Assembly (NCBI GenBank): GCA_016707785.1
Contig: JADJGZ010000020.1
Location: forward strand, 34,630 to 98,629
Reading direction: 5' to 3'
DNA from: Bacteroidales bacterium
GTDB lineage: Bacteria > Bacteroidota > Bacteroidia > Bacteroidales > UBA4417
Length of the DNA: 64,000 nucleotides
Part shown: in pieces, positions 37,801-46,844 of the stretch
Layout: each line of letters opens with the position of its first letter
Position numbering within the stretch: position 1 is the first letter of the stretch
The notes under the pieces: model-generated
Databases searched by the model: none
What the model saw: the letters and a program-made list of their open reading frames with translations, nothing else
Told to the model about the DNA's origin: nothing
Program-made: the position numbers and the translations under genes

Positions 37801-40800
37801 AACCTTCTTTGCATTGATCAGCTTGGCCAGTTCAATATCCATTTCATTGGTGGAAGGCCAGATAGTTCTATCGTCACTGGCGGTTGTACCCCATGGAGTG
37901 AATTCCAACGGGATCTCATATTCGTAATAATTGGAAGTAAAATCGGAACCAATCCTGACAAAAACAGTCAGATCACCGTGTTTTAATTCCTGTCCTTCAA
38001 TGCTTTTTTCAGCATGGAGATACATGCGTAAATGCTTGTAATCCCTGAAATCAAAATCTGTTGTCTTGAAAGCTCCGCGGGCATCACCGTCCATCAGGTC
38101 ACAAGTCTTGAGAACCATAGCCTGCTCATTCAACTGCTGATAATTGGTGGTAGCAACATTGATTTCTCTTTCGATGCCCGGTGGCAATACATAGGGAATG
38201 GGAACGCGGGCACCATTTTCTTCGACTGAAACTGTTGAGATATCAAAAGTCGTGGCATCCTGGTTGGGATCAGGAATATATTCACCCGGTGCAAGTAAGC
38301 TGTTATAGTATTTTCTCCATTCACCCCTTTCAAGTTCGAGGGAGGCGAAGCGACATACGATCGGTTTGTTGAAATTCTTCAGGAAAACACGGATAAAACG
38401 GATAGATTTGAAATCCTGGATATTCCCCACCACCCTGTCAGGTTGCTGAAGTGGAATTTTAAACTGGTACCAGCGGGCATTAATAGATCCGCCATTTTCA
38501 AGTTTTAAGCCTGATGCCTGGGTTGAAGCCGGGGTGGCATGATACATGTCAGTGATATAGTTTTCACCTACTACCATAGCCTCTGGCCTCAACTGAACCA
38601 CATACTGGAAGTAGCGTTCCTGGTCGCTTAATGTATTATCCCGATTAATATCCTCCACATTCGGAGCCCGGGTAGCAATGGTTTCACCACTACCAACAGG
38701 CGAATTTCCTTCTACGCCGTTATAGTTTTTATAACGCTGAACAACACTGCTATAGAGCGGATCTTCATCATAATCGCCGCCAAGAAAATGATGATAGTTA
38801 TCTGCTGCAGGGTCGAGGGTATCTTTGATATAAGCTTCTGATCCCGGGCCATACTTGTTCAGGATTTTCTGCAGGAAATTAAAGCCATTAAATGTAAATC
38901 CCTGTTCATCTCTACTTGATAATCCATCATATCCAACATCCTGGAATGGACGAGATTCATCTTTTGTATCGAAGGATTCAGTAATTGCCTGCATAGTGGG
39001 CACCCTGCCCCAGATAGTCGTATCAACATTCTTCACATCAGGGCTGGTAGGCAATCCATTTTCAAAGGATTTTCTGCCATCACGAAGGATATCTTCCGAA
39101 ATATCCCCAAGGTTAAAGTACAATTCTCCCCCGGCATTTAATGAGTCCTCGCTAAAAGGATCCATCAACCAGAAGGTGATATACTCCACATTGGCGGCTT
39201 CAAAGTCAGAGGTCTGAACTTTACTCATGATCCCTCCCCAGCGCGAAGCGGGTTCTTTCAGCAATCCTTTATCATCAATACCGGCTGAATACCCTGTCCC
39301 TTCCACATCAAAATTATAAGGACCACGTTCTTCAGGGAAGAAGGCAAGGTTAAACATTGGGATATTCAACGCCTGGTTATTGGGGGTCTGGGAATTAGGG
39401 AACAATTCGGTTTGGTAAATTACCCTCACAGAGTTCTTCGAAAGTTCTTCCCTGGTTATATTTTTAGGTCTGCGTGTGCCTCCCCTGTCATAAAAGACGG
39501 TGGCATCGATATTATACCAGGCCAGTTTCCCGCGGTTGAAACCATAAGCCAGTCCTGTACCCGGTGCGGCTTCAGGAAACATACTGCTGGTGTACTGCCC
39601 CTGGGGAGTACTTGCCAGGAACCATGCCCCGATGGTATTCAAAGAAATAGTCGATTTAGCTCCTTCAAAGTCATCAATATAGGATGTTCCGGCTTTCCCA
39701 ACAGCTTTCGAGTGGCCAGGAATAAACTGGGCAAATTCCCCGTCGAATTTGATCTTTGAAACGGTCTTTGTACTATAGAAAGGAAGCTTGTCAATCATCT
39801 TGGTGATGAATCCGGATTCTTTCTGATAGTTAACACTCATTCCCCATATGGTGTTGGAAATGGGTTCATCTCCATAATTGGTCTTTTGAGTAATCGGCCT
39901 TTCATAAAGGTTCATAATTGTACCACCCAGCAACAGGTCTTTGCTAACCTTATAATCCACATGGGTTCCCATTAATGTCTGGCTATAGACATTAAACATT
40001 GAATTATTCTCTAAGGAGATATTGATCGGTGTCCCTGAGTTGAGTATCCCTTCGTTGATAATCTTCACCCTGCCTAAGGTATAATCCACGGTATAATCCT
40101 GGTTCTCAACAAGCGGAACCCCTCCGGCTGTAACCTTTACGGAACCCTGTGGAACATTCAGTGCATTTAAAGAAATTTCCGAACCTGATTCTGATTTATA
40201 TTGTCCTTCAATAACGAATTTATTCTTTTCAGGGAACTGCTGAGCCCCCGTCTTTGTCATCGTATATAAAGAATCGTAACAATACTTATCAGCTAACGCT
40301 TTGTTATTCAGCTTATTCCTTAGGTAACTGCCAAAAGGTTCAAGTACAGGGAAGAATATCCTTCCATTTGAGGACTGAATAGTTCCTCCATTCCTGGCTG
40401 CATTGTCGAGGAAGTCAAAAATACCGTCATGAGGAGGATTCAACTGGGGATCCAGGTTATCAAATCCCATCAGTTGGATAAGGGGAGTCCCTTTCACTCC
40501 ATCCGGGCCTTCTGTAAAATACCCCGTTGGCACTGCATTACTGTTTCCTGAATAGAGAATATTGAGAATGAAATCTTCTTTATTTACATTGTATGCCTGG
40601 ATGCTGTAAACATTCTTCATCATCAGGTTCCACATTGGGATATGCGTATTCACTGCGGTACTTTTCAACAGCTTAACCATAAGACTTTTTGTGGTTCCAA
40701 CCCCTCCATCACTGAATTCACCCACCTGGAAATAAGTGCTATCGCTTCCAATAACTGTATATTGATAGGCAACAGCCAAGGTCTGGTCAGAATTCAGGGT

Positions 40801-42171
40801 TGTATTCAGTGAAATGAACCCAAGCCTGCTATTGAAGGAATATTCAGTAGCATTCAGTTTACGGGCGCTTTCAATTTTTTCAAAATCAACTCCGGGTACA
40901 AACCCTTTGTTGAGTGTAAGATATTCCGTGACAGTATTGATATCCCTGATCTGGCTGGTATCCATCTGGATGATCAGGTCATTGGCTTCATTGTTGGGAT
41001 ATGGGAGGGTGGTAGTGGGGAGAACATTACTATTATAGGTATTGATTTCTCCCAAATCCTGGAAGGCCACAATATTGCGGTTTTCAGTAACGGCAGCACC
41101 TATATTGGTCACCCAGACTTCAAGCTTGGTTATATTGATATTTGATGTAACAACTGGTAATGTTGATAAGGCCTGGTCATAATGGTCACGAAAATACTGC
41201 CCCACGAAAAAGTGCCTGTTTTCTTCATAGTCGAGGGTGCGGACAGAGAATTTAGAAGTCTGAGCACCCCCCTGGACTGAAATATTCTCAGTCTGGCTTT
41301 GTTGTTGTGAGAAAACACTGGTTACGGTAGCTTTCCCAAACTGAAGCTGGGTCTTTATCCCGAATAAGCTTTGACTGCCGGTAATGAGGGTACTGTTTAA
41401 GGGCAGGTTGACATTCCCTGCTTCCACCAGTTTGATAATCTCATCTTCTTTACCTTCATACTTCAACTTCAATTTATTCTCGAAATCGAAGGTAGCTTCA
41501 GTATTGAAATTGGTATTAAATTCAATTTTATCACCAATTTTAGCGAGAACGCTCATCTGAATTTTTTCCTGGAAATCAAAGTTGGTGGTGCGACGAAGGC
41601 GTTGGTCGATAGCTGGGTCGTCCCTGCGATTGGAAAGGATCCCAAATGTTAATTCAGCACTTCCCTGTGGCCTGATATCAATGGTATTCCCACCAAAGAC
41701 ACGATCAAATAATTGTCCTCCCAACCGAATCTGGGGAATAATACCTTGCCTTGCCGGACCACTCGATGATTTAGACTTTTCAATCCAATATTTATCGACT
41801 GATTGTTTAAGGTCCCAGTTTTTATACTCATCAAAGGAAAGTGAAGCCGGGAGTTTGTAATCCATTTCCCCTATCTTCCGGGTAAAGGTGTATTCTTTTG
41901 AGGTCGGGTCGTAGATCACATCCTCCTTGACATTGGAGGGATTTTTAAGATATAGTCCGCTCTGGTTTGATCTTTCGTAAGGATTGGATTCATCCTCAAA
42001 TGGGAATCGTAAGGTAGTATCGTCGTTATCCGTTGAATCAGGTGGCATGGTAAGCCGACCTTCCATCCGTGGACCCGAAGAAAGTCCAAGGGTCAACTGA
42101 AGCCCCCAACCTAAGGTAAGGATTACAATGATTGTGGAAAACCTGAATATATTTTTGATGTAACTCTTCAA
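34876..42171 (-). CDS. sprA: T9SS outer-membrane translocon protein SprA (Sov homologue, 2431 aa)
   Basis: The giant beta-barrel channel through which T9SS substrates cross the outer membrane; it is also needed for gliding in motile Bacteroidota. A hydrophobic N-terminal segment (about residues 11-30) is the export signal. Landmarks are RGIIPQIRLGGQLFDRVFGG-like text near 135-165 (SsprA N-terminal repeat), FDFQEKIQMSVLAKIGDKIEFNTNFNT, YIDDFEGAKSTISLNT, and the C-terminal barrel ending ISKPHVSTQIPT through GVSMRFTLAQ. The length is very near the 2403 residues I recall for the F. johnsoniae protein. A charged Lys/Gly/Ala/Pro-rich insert (KGPAMPGKGKGAEEEKGKN) lies near residue 1930. The two T9SS-tagged proteins in this window are its likely substrates. 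Confidence 0.97.
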   Translation of the reverse strand: MKSYIKNIFRFSTIIVILTLGWGLQLTLGLSSGPRMEGRLTMPPDSTDNDDTTLRFPFEDESNPYERSNQSGLYLKNPSNVKEDVIYDPTSKEYTFTRKIGEMDYKLPASLSFDEYKNWDLKQSVDKYWIEKSKSSSGPARQGIIPQIRLGGQLFDRVFGGNTIDIRPQGSAELTFGILSNRRDDPAIDQRLRRTTNFDFQEKIQMSVLAKIGDKIEFNTNFNTEATFDFENKLKLKYEGKEDEIIKLVEAGNVNLPLNSTLITGSQSLFGIKTQLQFGKATVTSVFSQQQSQTENISVQGGAQTSKFSVRTLDYEENRHFFVGQYFRDHYDQALSTLPVVTSNINITKLEVWVTNIGAAVTENRNIVAFQDLGEINTYNSNVLPTTTLPYPNNEANDLIIQMDTSQIRDINTVTEYLTLNKGFVPGVDFEKIESARKLNATEYSFNSRLGFISLNTTLNSDQTLAVAYQYTVIGSDSTYFQVGEFSDGGVGTTKSLMVKLLKSTAVNTHIPMWNLMMKNVYSIQAYNVNKEDFILNILYSGNSNAVPTGYFTEGPDGVKGTPLIQLMGFDNLDPQLNPPHDGIFDFLDNAARNGGTIQSSNGRIFFPVLEPFGSYLRNKLNNKALADKYCYDSLYTMTKTGAQQFPEKNKFVIEGQYKSESGSEISLNALNVPQGSVKVTAGGVPLVENQDYTVDYTLGRVKIINEGILNSGTPINISLENNSMFNVYSQTLMGTHVDYKVSKDLLLGGTIMNLYERPITQKTNYGDEPISNTIWGMSVNYQKESGFITKMIDKLPFYSTKTVSKIKFDGEFAQFIPGHSKAVGKAGTSYIDDFEGAKSTISLNTIGAWFLASTPQGQYTSSMFPEAAPGTGLAYGFNRGKLAWYNIDATVFYDRGGTRRPKNITREELSKNSVRVIYQTELFPNSQTPNNQALNIPMFNLAFFPEERGPYNFDVEGTGYSAGIDDKGLLKEPASRWGGIMSKVQTSDFEAANVEYITFWLMDPFSEDSLNAGGELYFNLGDISEDILRDGRKSFENGLPTSPDVKNVDTTIWGRVPTMQAITESFDTKDESRPFQDVGYDGLSSRDEQGFTFNGFNFLQKILNKYGPGSEAYIKDTLDPAADNYHHFLGGDYDEDPLYSSVVQRYKNYNGVEGNSPVGSGETIATRAPNVEDINRDNTLSDQERYFQYVVQLRPEAMVVGENYITDMYHATPASTQASGLKLENGGSINARWYQFKIPLQQPDRVVGNIQDFKSIRFIRVFLKNFNKPIVCRFASLELERGEWRKYYNSLLAPGEYIPDPNQDATTFDISTVSVEENGARVPIPYVLPPGIEREINVATTNYQQLNEQAMVLKTCDLMDGDARGAFKTTDFDFRDYKHLRMYLHAEKSIEGQELKHGDLTVFVRIGSDFTSNYYEYEIPLEFTPWGTTASDDRTIWPSTNEMDIELAKLINAKKVRNEAMDRAGSTISITTPYVVRDGQNKITIVGLPSLSDIRAFMVGIRNPRRNPSLGNEDDGQPKCAEVWVNELRLTDFNEKSGWAATARFATNLADLGNMVLSGAYSTPGFGSIEKKVNERQKEAIRQIDFATNLELGKFLPEKAGIRIPMHYDYSQTVSNPQYNPLDPDIDYKEQVKDMSGSQKDSLREKTLDVTERQNLNFMNVRKDRLGAKGKPQLWDVENFDLSYAYAEIKRHNIDIESDKKKVYRGGLGYNFSTNPKNVKPFQKIIKSKNLQLLSDFNFYYLPRLLSFRSDMLREYQRRLVRNKSNALIILVPSYTKKWDWTRVYDLKYDISQSLKLDYSANVISYIYEPPGGFEKGNTNYEAYRDTVKTSILGFGSLSRFNQIANVNYMLPFSKIKMLNWMNASVKYGIMYRWEASPRSLQAKFGNTIENSNNIQVNGGIRLTTLYNKVGFLKKASSALQAQGQTPKGPAMPGKGKGAEEEKGKNAKKDDAPAEGDLLPADSADAKPKKDYLKIIGTQFLGVMMSLKDANITYNETNGILLPGFTPEVSVLGNDWKANAPGLGFIMGSQKDIRNMASSNGWLSADTLLNNPYIVRHTNSLTFRANLEPARNLKVEVNADRSFSRTYQEYYKANSEGTFGSTSAQERGTFSMSYLMWPTAFSKDNDEDVSPVFEQMLDYRKTIADRLAADNPNSIGYDSLGFPSGYGSTQPQVLMGAFLAAYAGRDPSKMKLTPFLTIPMPNWRITYNASQGIKVLRNYFQSFNISHAYRSNYSVGGFLSDIEYRETDGFASALDDARNFIPSNRMDVITITEQFGPFLGIDATMKNSFMARIEYKKTRNLSLSFVNNQLTEMRSNEFVTGLGYRFKNVKFTVRSLGTGKKTPLKSDLNVKADVSIRDNKTVLRRIEQRDNQVSTGTRQISINTSADYMVGPKLNIRLFYEQTISKPHVSTQIPTSTTNAGVSMRFTLAQ

Positions 42172-42279
42172 GTCGGGCTTTTAATTATGCGGTTTAATGT
42201 GGCGAACCTGATAGATTAATGATTCAAAGTAGCCAGAGGTTATTGTCGAATTAAAAAAAAACTTCCCTGCCTCCTATTT

Positions 42280-42864
42280 TCAGAGGATTTTCAGGGCTCC
42301 TTTCACCAAATGCTCGACTGTAATACCGGTTCCATCGGCTTTTACAACCTGGTCGATAGCTTTTTCAGCCATAGCTTTATTAAAGCCAAGCATCACCAAT
42401 GCAGATAACGCCTCCTGCCTGTTGGTATTGTGTGGACTGCCTAAAATTTCCCTTATCGGGGAATCTTTCTGCATCTTATCTTTCAAATCAATAATAATCC
42501 TTAAGGCCGATTTTCCTCCAATCCCTTTAATGGATTGAAGAAGTTTAACTTTTTCGTTGACGATGGCATCAGCCACTTCATCCGGGCTTAAGGCAGAAAG
42601 AATCAACCTGGCTGTATTAGGCCCTATTCCTGAAACCGATATAAGGTGCTGAAAAACAGTGCGTTCCTGTACATCTGCGAAGCCATAAAGAACCATTGCG
42701 TCTTCCCGGACTACCAAATGGGTGTACAAACGGCCACTCTCCTTCCCAACCATTTTGGAGTAAGTATTTAATGATATATTGACCAGATAGCCAATACCCT
42801 GGCAGTCGATAACTGCACCTGCAGGATTCAGTTCGGCAATTTTTCCTTCAATAAAGGCGTACAT
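42280..42864 (-). CDS. ruvA: Holliday junction branch migration protein RuvA
   Basis: RuvA binds four-way junctions and loads RuvB. The start was set at 42864 (MYAFIEGKIAELNPAGAVID), the typical RuvA N terminus, and not at the upstream ATG 42927, which adds an odd tail and lies above a -7-like box. The OB-fold domain (1-65) is followed by tandem helix-hairpin-helix motifs (LISVSGIGPNTARLIL, LQSIKGIGGKSALRII) and a C-terminal domain with ALVMLGFNKAMAEKAI. At 194 residues it is standard. sprA follows 108 nt downstream on the same strand. Confidence 0.95.
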   Translation of the reverse strand: MYAFIEGKIAELNPAGAVIDCQGIGYLVNISLNTYSKMVGKESGRLYTHLVVREDAMVLYGFADVQERTVFQHLISVSGIGPNTARLILSALSPDEVADAIVNEKVKLLQSIKGIGGKSALRIIIDLKDKMQKDSPIREILGSPHNTNRQEALSALVMLGFNKAMAEKAIDQVVKADGTGITVEHLVKGALKIL

Positions 42865-42905
42865 CAGGCAGACTAATGAAATTAAACGGCAATTGGATGC
42901 CGCTG

Positions 42906-42913
42906 CAAAAATA
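42906..42913 (-). promoter_or_regulatory. -7 promoter element for ruvA
   Basis: The minus strand reads TATTTTTG, matching TAnnTTTG, 42 nt upstream of the ATG at 42864. It supports the downstream RuvA start. No -33 element was found. Confidence 0.35.
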
Positions 42914-43063
42914 ACATTTTCTTTCAACCTCTTTATTCAGACTCATTTCAAATTGATTAAGGAGTGAAAAAACCATTTGAATCTGCCTCAAAAAGCAATA
43001 CTTTTTATGTTCCTTTGTTCAACATTTTCTGATACTGCAACCTATTGTTAAACAAATAGATAC

Positions 43064-45340
43064 ATGAATACTTTATTAAGAAAGAATGCCTTAAGTTATC
43101 ATGCTGAAGGCCGACCGGGAAAAATTGAGGTGATCCCTACAAAGCCTCATTCAACACAACGTGATCTTTCATTGGCTTATAGCCCGGGCGTCGCGGAACC
43201 TTGTCTTGAAATCCAGGCTAATCCATCAGATGTTTATAAATACACAGCTAAAGGAAACCTTGTTGCTGTAATTTCAAATGGTACGGCTGTCCTGGGATTA
43301 GGTGATATTGGTGCTGAAGCCGGAAAACCTGTAATGGAAGGAAAAGGCTTACTTTTCAAGATTTACGCTGATATAGATGTATTTGATATTGAAATCAATG
43401 AGAAGAATGTTGATAAGATCGTAGAAACCGTAAAAGCCATATCCTGCACTTTTGGGGGTATTAATCTTGAAGATATTAAGGCTCCGGAATGTTTTGAAAT
43501 TGAAGAGCGGCTAAAGGCAGAGTTGGATATTCCTTTGATGCATGATGATCAGCACGGTACAGCCATTATCACATCTGCCGGGCTTTTAAATGCCTTAATC
43601 ATCACCGGCAAAAAGATAGAAGACATAAAAATTGTAGTAAACGGAGCAGGGGCCTCTGCAATTTCATGCACCAAGCTATATGTAAAGCTGGGAGCAAGAA
43701 AACAGAATATCATTATGCTCGACAGCAAAGGCCCATTGAACCACAAAAGGACCGACCTGAATAAATATAAAATGGAGTTTGTCACCGATCGGGATGTGAA
43801 TACCCTGGAAGAAGCCCTCATCGGGGCAGATATGTTCCTCGGCCTTTCAACAGCAGGTGTACTGAAACCTGAATATCTCCTCAAGATGGCTGACCATCCC
43901 ATTATTTTTGCCTGTGCAAACCCGGTTCCTGAGATTTCATATGAACTGGCAATGGCTACCCGCGATGACCTGATCATGGGAACCGGTCGTTCCGATTTCC
44001 CAAACCAGGTAAATAATGTACTGGGATTCCCCTATATTTTCAGGGGAGCCTTAGATGTAAGAGCTAAAGGGATCAACGATGAAATGAAACTGGCCGCTGC
44101 TTATGCCCTTGCCGAGTTGGCCAAGCTACCTGTACCGGAAGAGGTGAATATTGCCTACAATGTCAGGAACCTTAAATTTGGGAAAGATTATATCATACCT
44201 AAACCCTGTGATCCACGACTAATTATGCATGTGGCACCAGCTGTTGCTAAAGCAGCCATGGATTCAGGAATTGCAAGGAAACCCATCGAAGACTGGAATG
44301 CTTACCAGGAAGAACTTGGAAAACGCCTGGGACTGGTGAATCCATTGATTCAGCAGATAAAAGGTAAAGCCAAAAGAGATCCCAAGCGACTGGTATTTGC
44401 TGAAGCTGAAAACTATAAAGTATTGAAAGCGGCAGAAATTGTAATGGAAGAAGGAATTGCTCATCCAATCCTGTTGGGGGATAAAAACCTGATCCTTTCA
44501 ATGATCAAGCAATTTGAACTGGAACTGCCGGGTGTGGAAATTATTGATCCTTCAGCCGAAGACCAGGCAGAAAGAAGGCAACTTTTTGCCACTCAGTATT
44601 ATGAAAAAAGAAAGCGCAGAGGAGTAAATATGCAGCTTTCCCTCGATTATATGACCCACAGGAATTATTTTGCCCCTTCGATGGTGGAAAACGGACTTGC
44701 AGATGCCATGATCTCGGGTTTGACGACCAGTTATCCTCAAACCATCCGCCCTGCTTTGCGCATCATCGGTAAAAAGAAGAATACCAAGGTGATTTCCGGG
44801 ATGTATATCATGCTTACTAAGAAAGGCCCTTTCTTTTTCGCAGACACTACCGTCAATATGAATCCTTCGGTTGAAACATTGATGGAGATAACCCTCCAGA
44901 CTGCAGAAGCCGTTCGGCAATTCAATATTGAGCCCAGGATTGCCATACTCTCCTACTCCAATTTCGGATCAGTGGAAGGAAATATTCCTTTGAAAGTAAG
45001 GGAAACAGTCGCCAATCTGCATGCACAACACCCTGATCTTATTGTGGATGGAGATATGCAGGCCAATTTTGCGATTAATACCGAAATGCTGAAGGAACAT
45101 TTCCCATTCAGTAAACTTGCAGAAGGTGGTCCTGCTAATACTTTGATCTTCCCATACCTCACTGCAGGTAACATTGCTTATAAACTGATGCAGGAACTGG
45201 GTGGCGCAGAAGCAATCGGGCCGGTATTGATGGGACTGGATAAATCTATTCATGTACTTCAGATGGGATCATCAGTAAATGAAATCGTTAATATGGCTGC
45301 AATTGCAGTAATTGATGCCCAGGCACATGAACAAGCCTGA
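43064..45340 (+). CDS. maeB: NADP-dependent malic enzyme with a phosphotransacetylase-like C-terminal domain
   Basis: It decarboxylates malate to pyruvate. The N-terminal malic domain (about 1-410) shows LSLAYSPGVAEPCLEI with the catalytic Tyr, MHDDQHGTAIITSAGLLNAL, a nucleotide-binding VVNGAGASAISCTKLY, and FACANPVPEIS. The C-terminal part (about 430-758) is phosphate-acetyltransferase-like (LAEGGPANTLIFPYLTAGNIAYKLMQELGG) and is usually regulatory in such fusions. The 758 residues match the MaeB type. It is a single gene, divergent from ruvA and followed by a strong terminator. With mdh and fumC in this window it feeds the C4-acid branch. Confidence 0.96.
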   Translation: MNTLLRKNALSYHAEGRPGKIEVIPTKPHSTQRDLSLAYSPGVAEPCLEIQANPSDVYKYTAKGNLVAVISNGTAVLGLGDIGAEAGKPVMEGKGLLFKIYADIDVFDIEINEKNVDKIVETVKAISCTFGGINLEDIKAPECFEIEERLKAELDIPLMHDDQHGTAIITSAGLLNALIITGKKIEDIKIVVNGAGASAISCTKLYVKLGARKQNIIMLDSKGPLNHKRTDLNKYKMEFVTDRDVNTLEEALIGADMFLGLSTAGVLKPEYLLKMADHPIIFACANPVPEISYELAMATRDDLIMGTGRSDFPNQVNNVLGFPYIFRGALDVRAKGINDEMKLAAAYALAELAKLPVPEEVNIAYNVRNLKFGKDYIIPKPCDPRLIMHVAPAVAKAAMDSGIARKPIEDWNAYQEELGKRLGLVNPLIQQIKGKAKRDPKRLVFAEAENYKVLKAAEIVMEEGIAHPILLGDKNLILSMIKQFELELPGVEIIDPSAEDQAERRQLFATQYYEKRKRRGVNMQLSLDYMTHRNYFAPSMVENGLADAMISGLTTSYPQTIRPALRIIGKKKNTKVISGMYIMLTKKGPFFFADTTVNMNPSVETLMEITLQTAEAVRQFNIEPRIAILSYSNFGSVEGNIPLKVRETVANLHAQHPDLIVDGDMQANFAINTEMLKEHFPFSKLAEGGPANTLIFPYLTAGNIAYKLMQELGGAEAIGPVLMGLDKSIHVLQMGSSVNEIVNMAAIAVIDAQAHEQA

Positions 45341-45389
45341 TGATAAAGCATGAACACTATATTGTAGGAATCAATTTTTAAAAAAGTCA

Positions 45390-45424
45390 AAATCCCCGGA
45401 GAAATTCAGTCTCCGGGGATTTTT
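45390..45424 (+). terminator. Rho-independent terminator of maeB
   Basis: AAATCCCCGGAGA (from 45390) pairs perfectly with TCTCCGGGGATTT, loop AATTCAG, followed by more Ts. It lies 50 nt past the maeB stop and is symmetrical enough to work in both directions. Confidence 0.9.
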
Positions 45425-45651
45425 ATTTGTGGTAAAATCTGAGAGTAAAATCCCTGGAAAACATATTCAACCTTTTTTTATCTAAATATATGTCAATTTG
45501 TAAATATTTTATACTTTCGTACTCAGGCTAACGTTTTAAATCAACTGATGAGTCTGTTTACAAGGATCAGTATGGTTACACCGGGCGCATTTAAATATCT
45601 TCCATACAAAATACATTGAAGAATTAATGGGAATTAAAAATCATTAGCCAT

Positions 45652-45659
45652 TACCTTTG
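45652..45659 (+). promoter_or_regulatory. -7 promoter element upstream of mdh
   Basis: TACCTTTG matches TAnnTTTG, 74 nt upstream of the mdh ATG, implying a leader of roughly 65-70 nt. The rest of the 393-nt gap (45341-45733) holds the maeB terminator and AT-rich DNA with no gene. A second box-like TACTTTCG at 45512-45519 has one mismatch. Confidence 0.35.
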
Positions 45660-45733
45660 TTTTGCCATTTGAATGTACTTACTTGATTTATCAGATCTTT
45701 ATATCATTCTCTAAAGAAAAAAAGCAATAACCA

Positions 45734-46675
45734 ATGAAAAAAATCACTGTAATTGGAGCAGGTAATGTGGGTGCAACCTGTGCCAATGTTATCGCAAACA
45801 AGGACCTGGCCCGCGAAGTTGTCCTTGTGGACATCAAAGAAGGAACTGCTGAGGGTAAAGCGCTTGACATCTGGCAGACTTCCTCCATCCTGAATTTCAA
45901 CACGAGGGTTGTAGGGGCAACGAATGATTATTTAAAGACCAAGGGTTCAGGAATCGTTGTGATCACATCCGGACTTCCCCGTAAACCTGGAATGAGCCGC
46001 GATGATTTGATCAAGACCAATGCCCTGATCGTTAAGGAAGTTACTGAAAAAGTGATCAGGTACTCCCCGGAAGCCATCATTATCATTGTTTCCAATCCGC
46101 TCGACGTTATGACCTACTGTGCCTATAAGGCTGCCTTAAAGGACGAGCGCAAGGTTTTTGGAATGGCCGGGATCCTGGATACAGGACGGTACAAAGCCTT
46201 CATTGCAGATGCATTGAAGATCTCCCCGAAAGATATACACTCCATGTTATTAGGAGGACACGGAGATACCATGGTTCCACTGCCCAGGTACACTTCTGTT
46301 GGAGGAATCCCGGTAACTGAACTGCTGAATAAGGAAGAAATTGACAAAATTGTAGAACGTACCCGTAAAGGAGGAGGTGAACTGGTAAACCTGATGGGAA
46401 CCTCCGCATGGTATGCCCCGGGTGCTGCTGCAGCCCAGATGGTTGAAGCTATTGTTGACGACCAGCAACGCATCTTCCCGGTATGTGCAAAACTAAATGG
46501 GGAATATGGCGTAAAAGATGTATTCCTTGGCGTACCGGTAAAATTAGGAGCCAATGGTATCGAGGAAATCATCGAACTCAAACTTACAAAAGATGAAAAG
46601 AAAGCTGTGGAAGAATCCGCTGCTTCCGTAAAATCCATGATGGATGTCCTTGATGGAATGAATATTTTTGAATAA
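45734..46675 (+). CDS. mdh: Malate dehydrogenase (LDH-like type)
   Basis: It interconverts malate and oxaloacetate with NAD. GAGNVGATCAN is the Rossmann loop; the acidic DIKEGTAEGKALDIWQ end of the second strand favours NAD. The substrate Arg lies in SGLPRKPGMSRDDL, the NP pair in IVSNPLDVMTY, and the catalytic His in LLGGHGDTMVPL. At 313 residues it is the LDH-like, tetrameric bacterial type. It is a single gene with a clear terminator, in the same orientation as maeB but separated by 393 nt and maeB's terminator. Confidence 0.97.
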   Translation: MKKITVIGAGNVGATCANVIANKDLAREVVLVDIKEGTAEGKALDIWQTSSILNFNTRVVGATNDYLKTKGSGIVVITSGLPRKPGMSRDDLIKTNALIVKEVTEKVIRYSPEAIIIIVSNPLDVMTYCAYKAALKDERKVFGMAGILDTGRYKAFIADALKISPKDIHSMLLGGHGDTMVPLPRYTSVGGIPVTELLNKEEIDKIVERTRKGGGELVNLMGTSAWYAPGAAAAQMVEAIVDDQQRIFPVCAKLNGEYGVKDVFLGVPVKLGANGIEEIIELKLTKDEKKAVEESAASVKSMMDVLDGMNIFE

Positions 46676-46692
46676 TCCGTTCTGAAATTCTG

Positions 46693-46722
46693 AAAAGCGT
46701 CCTCAAAAAGGGCGCTTTTTTT
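46693..46722 (+). terminator. Rho-independent terminator of mdh
   Basis: AAAGCGTCC and GGGCGCTTT pair (one G-U pair) around a TCAAAAA loop, followed by a run of seven Ts, about 20 nt past the mdh stop. Confidence 0.85.
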
Positions 46723-46844
46723 ATGAATTATGCCGTATCTATTTCATTTTGCGAATTCAAATTCACAATTGGATGGCAAACTATAGTTTTTAAGTTAGCT
46801 TGTTTTTCAGTATTTTCGAATAAAATTGAAACTAAACCACAAAA

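Noticed and set aside
42865..42927. Earlier start for ruvA
   Set aside because: RuvA proteins begin MYAxIEGK; the longer version adds an odd tail above a -7-like element.
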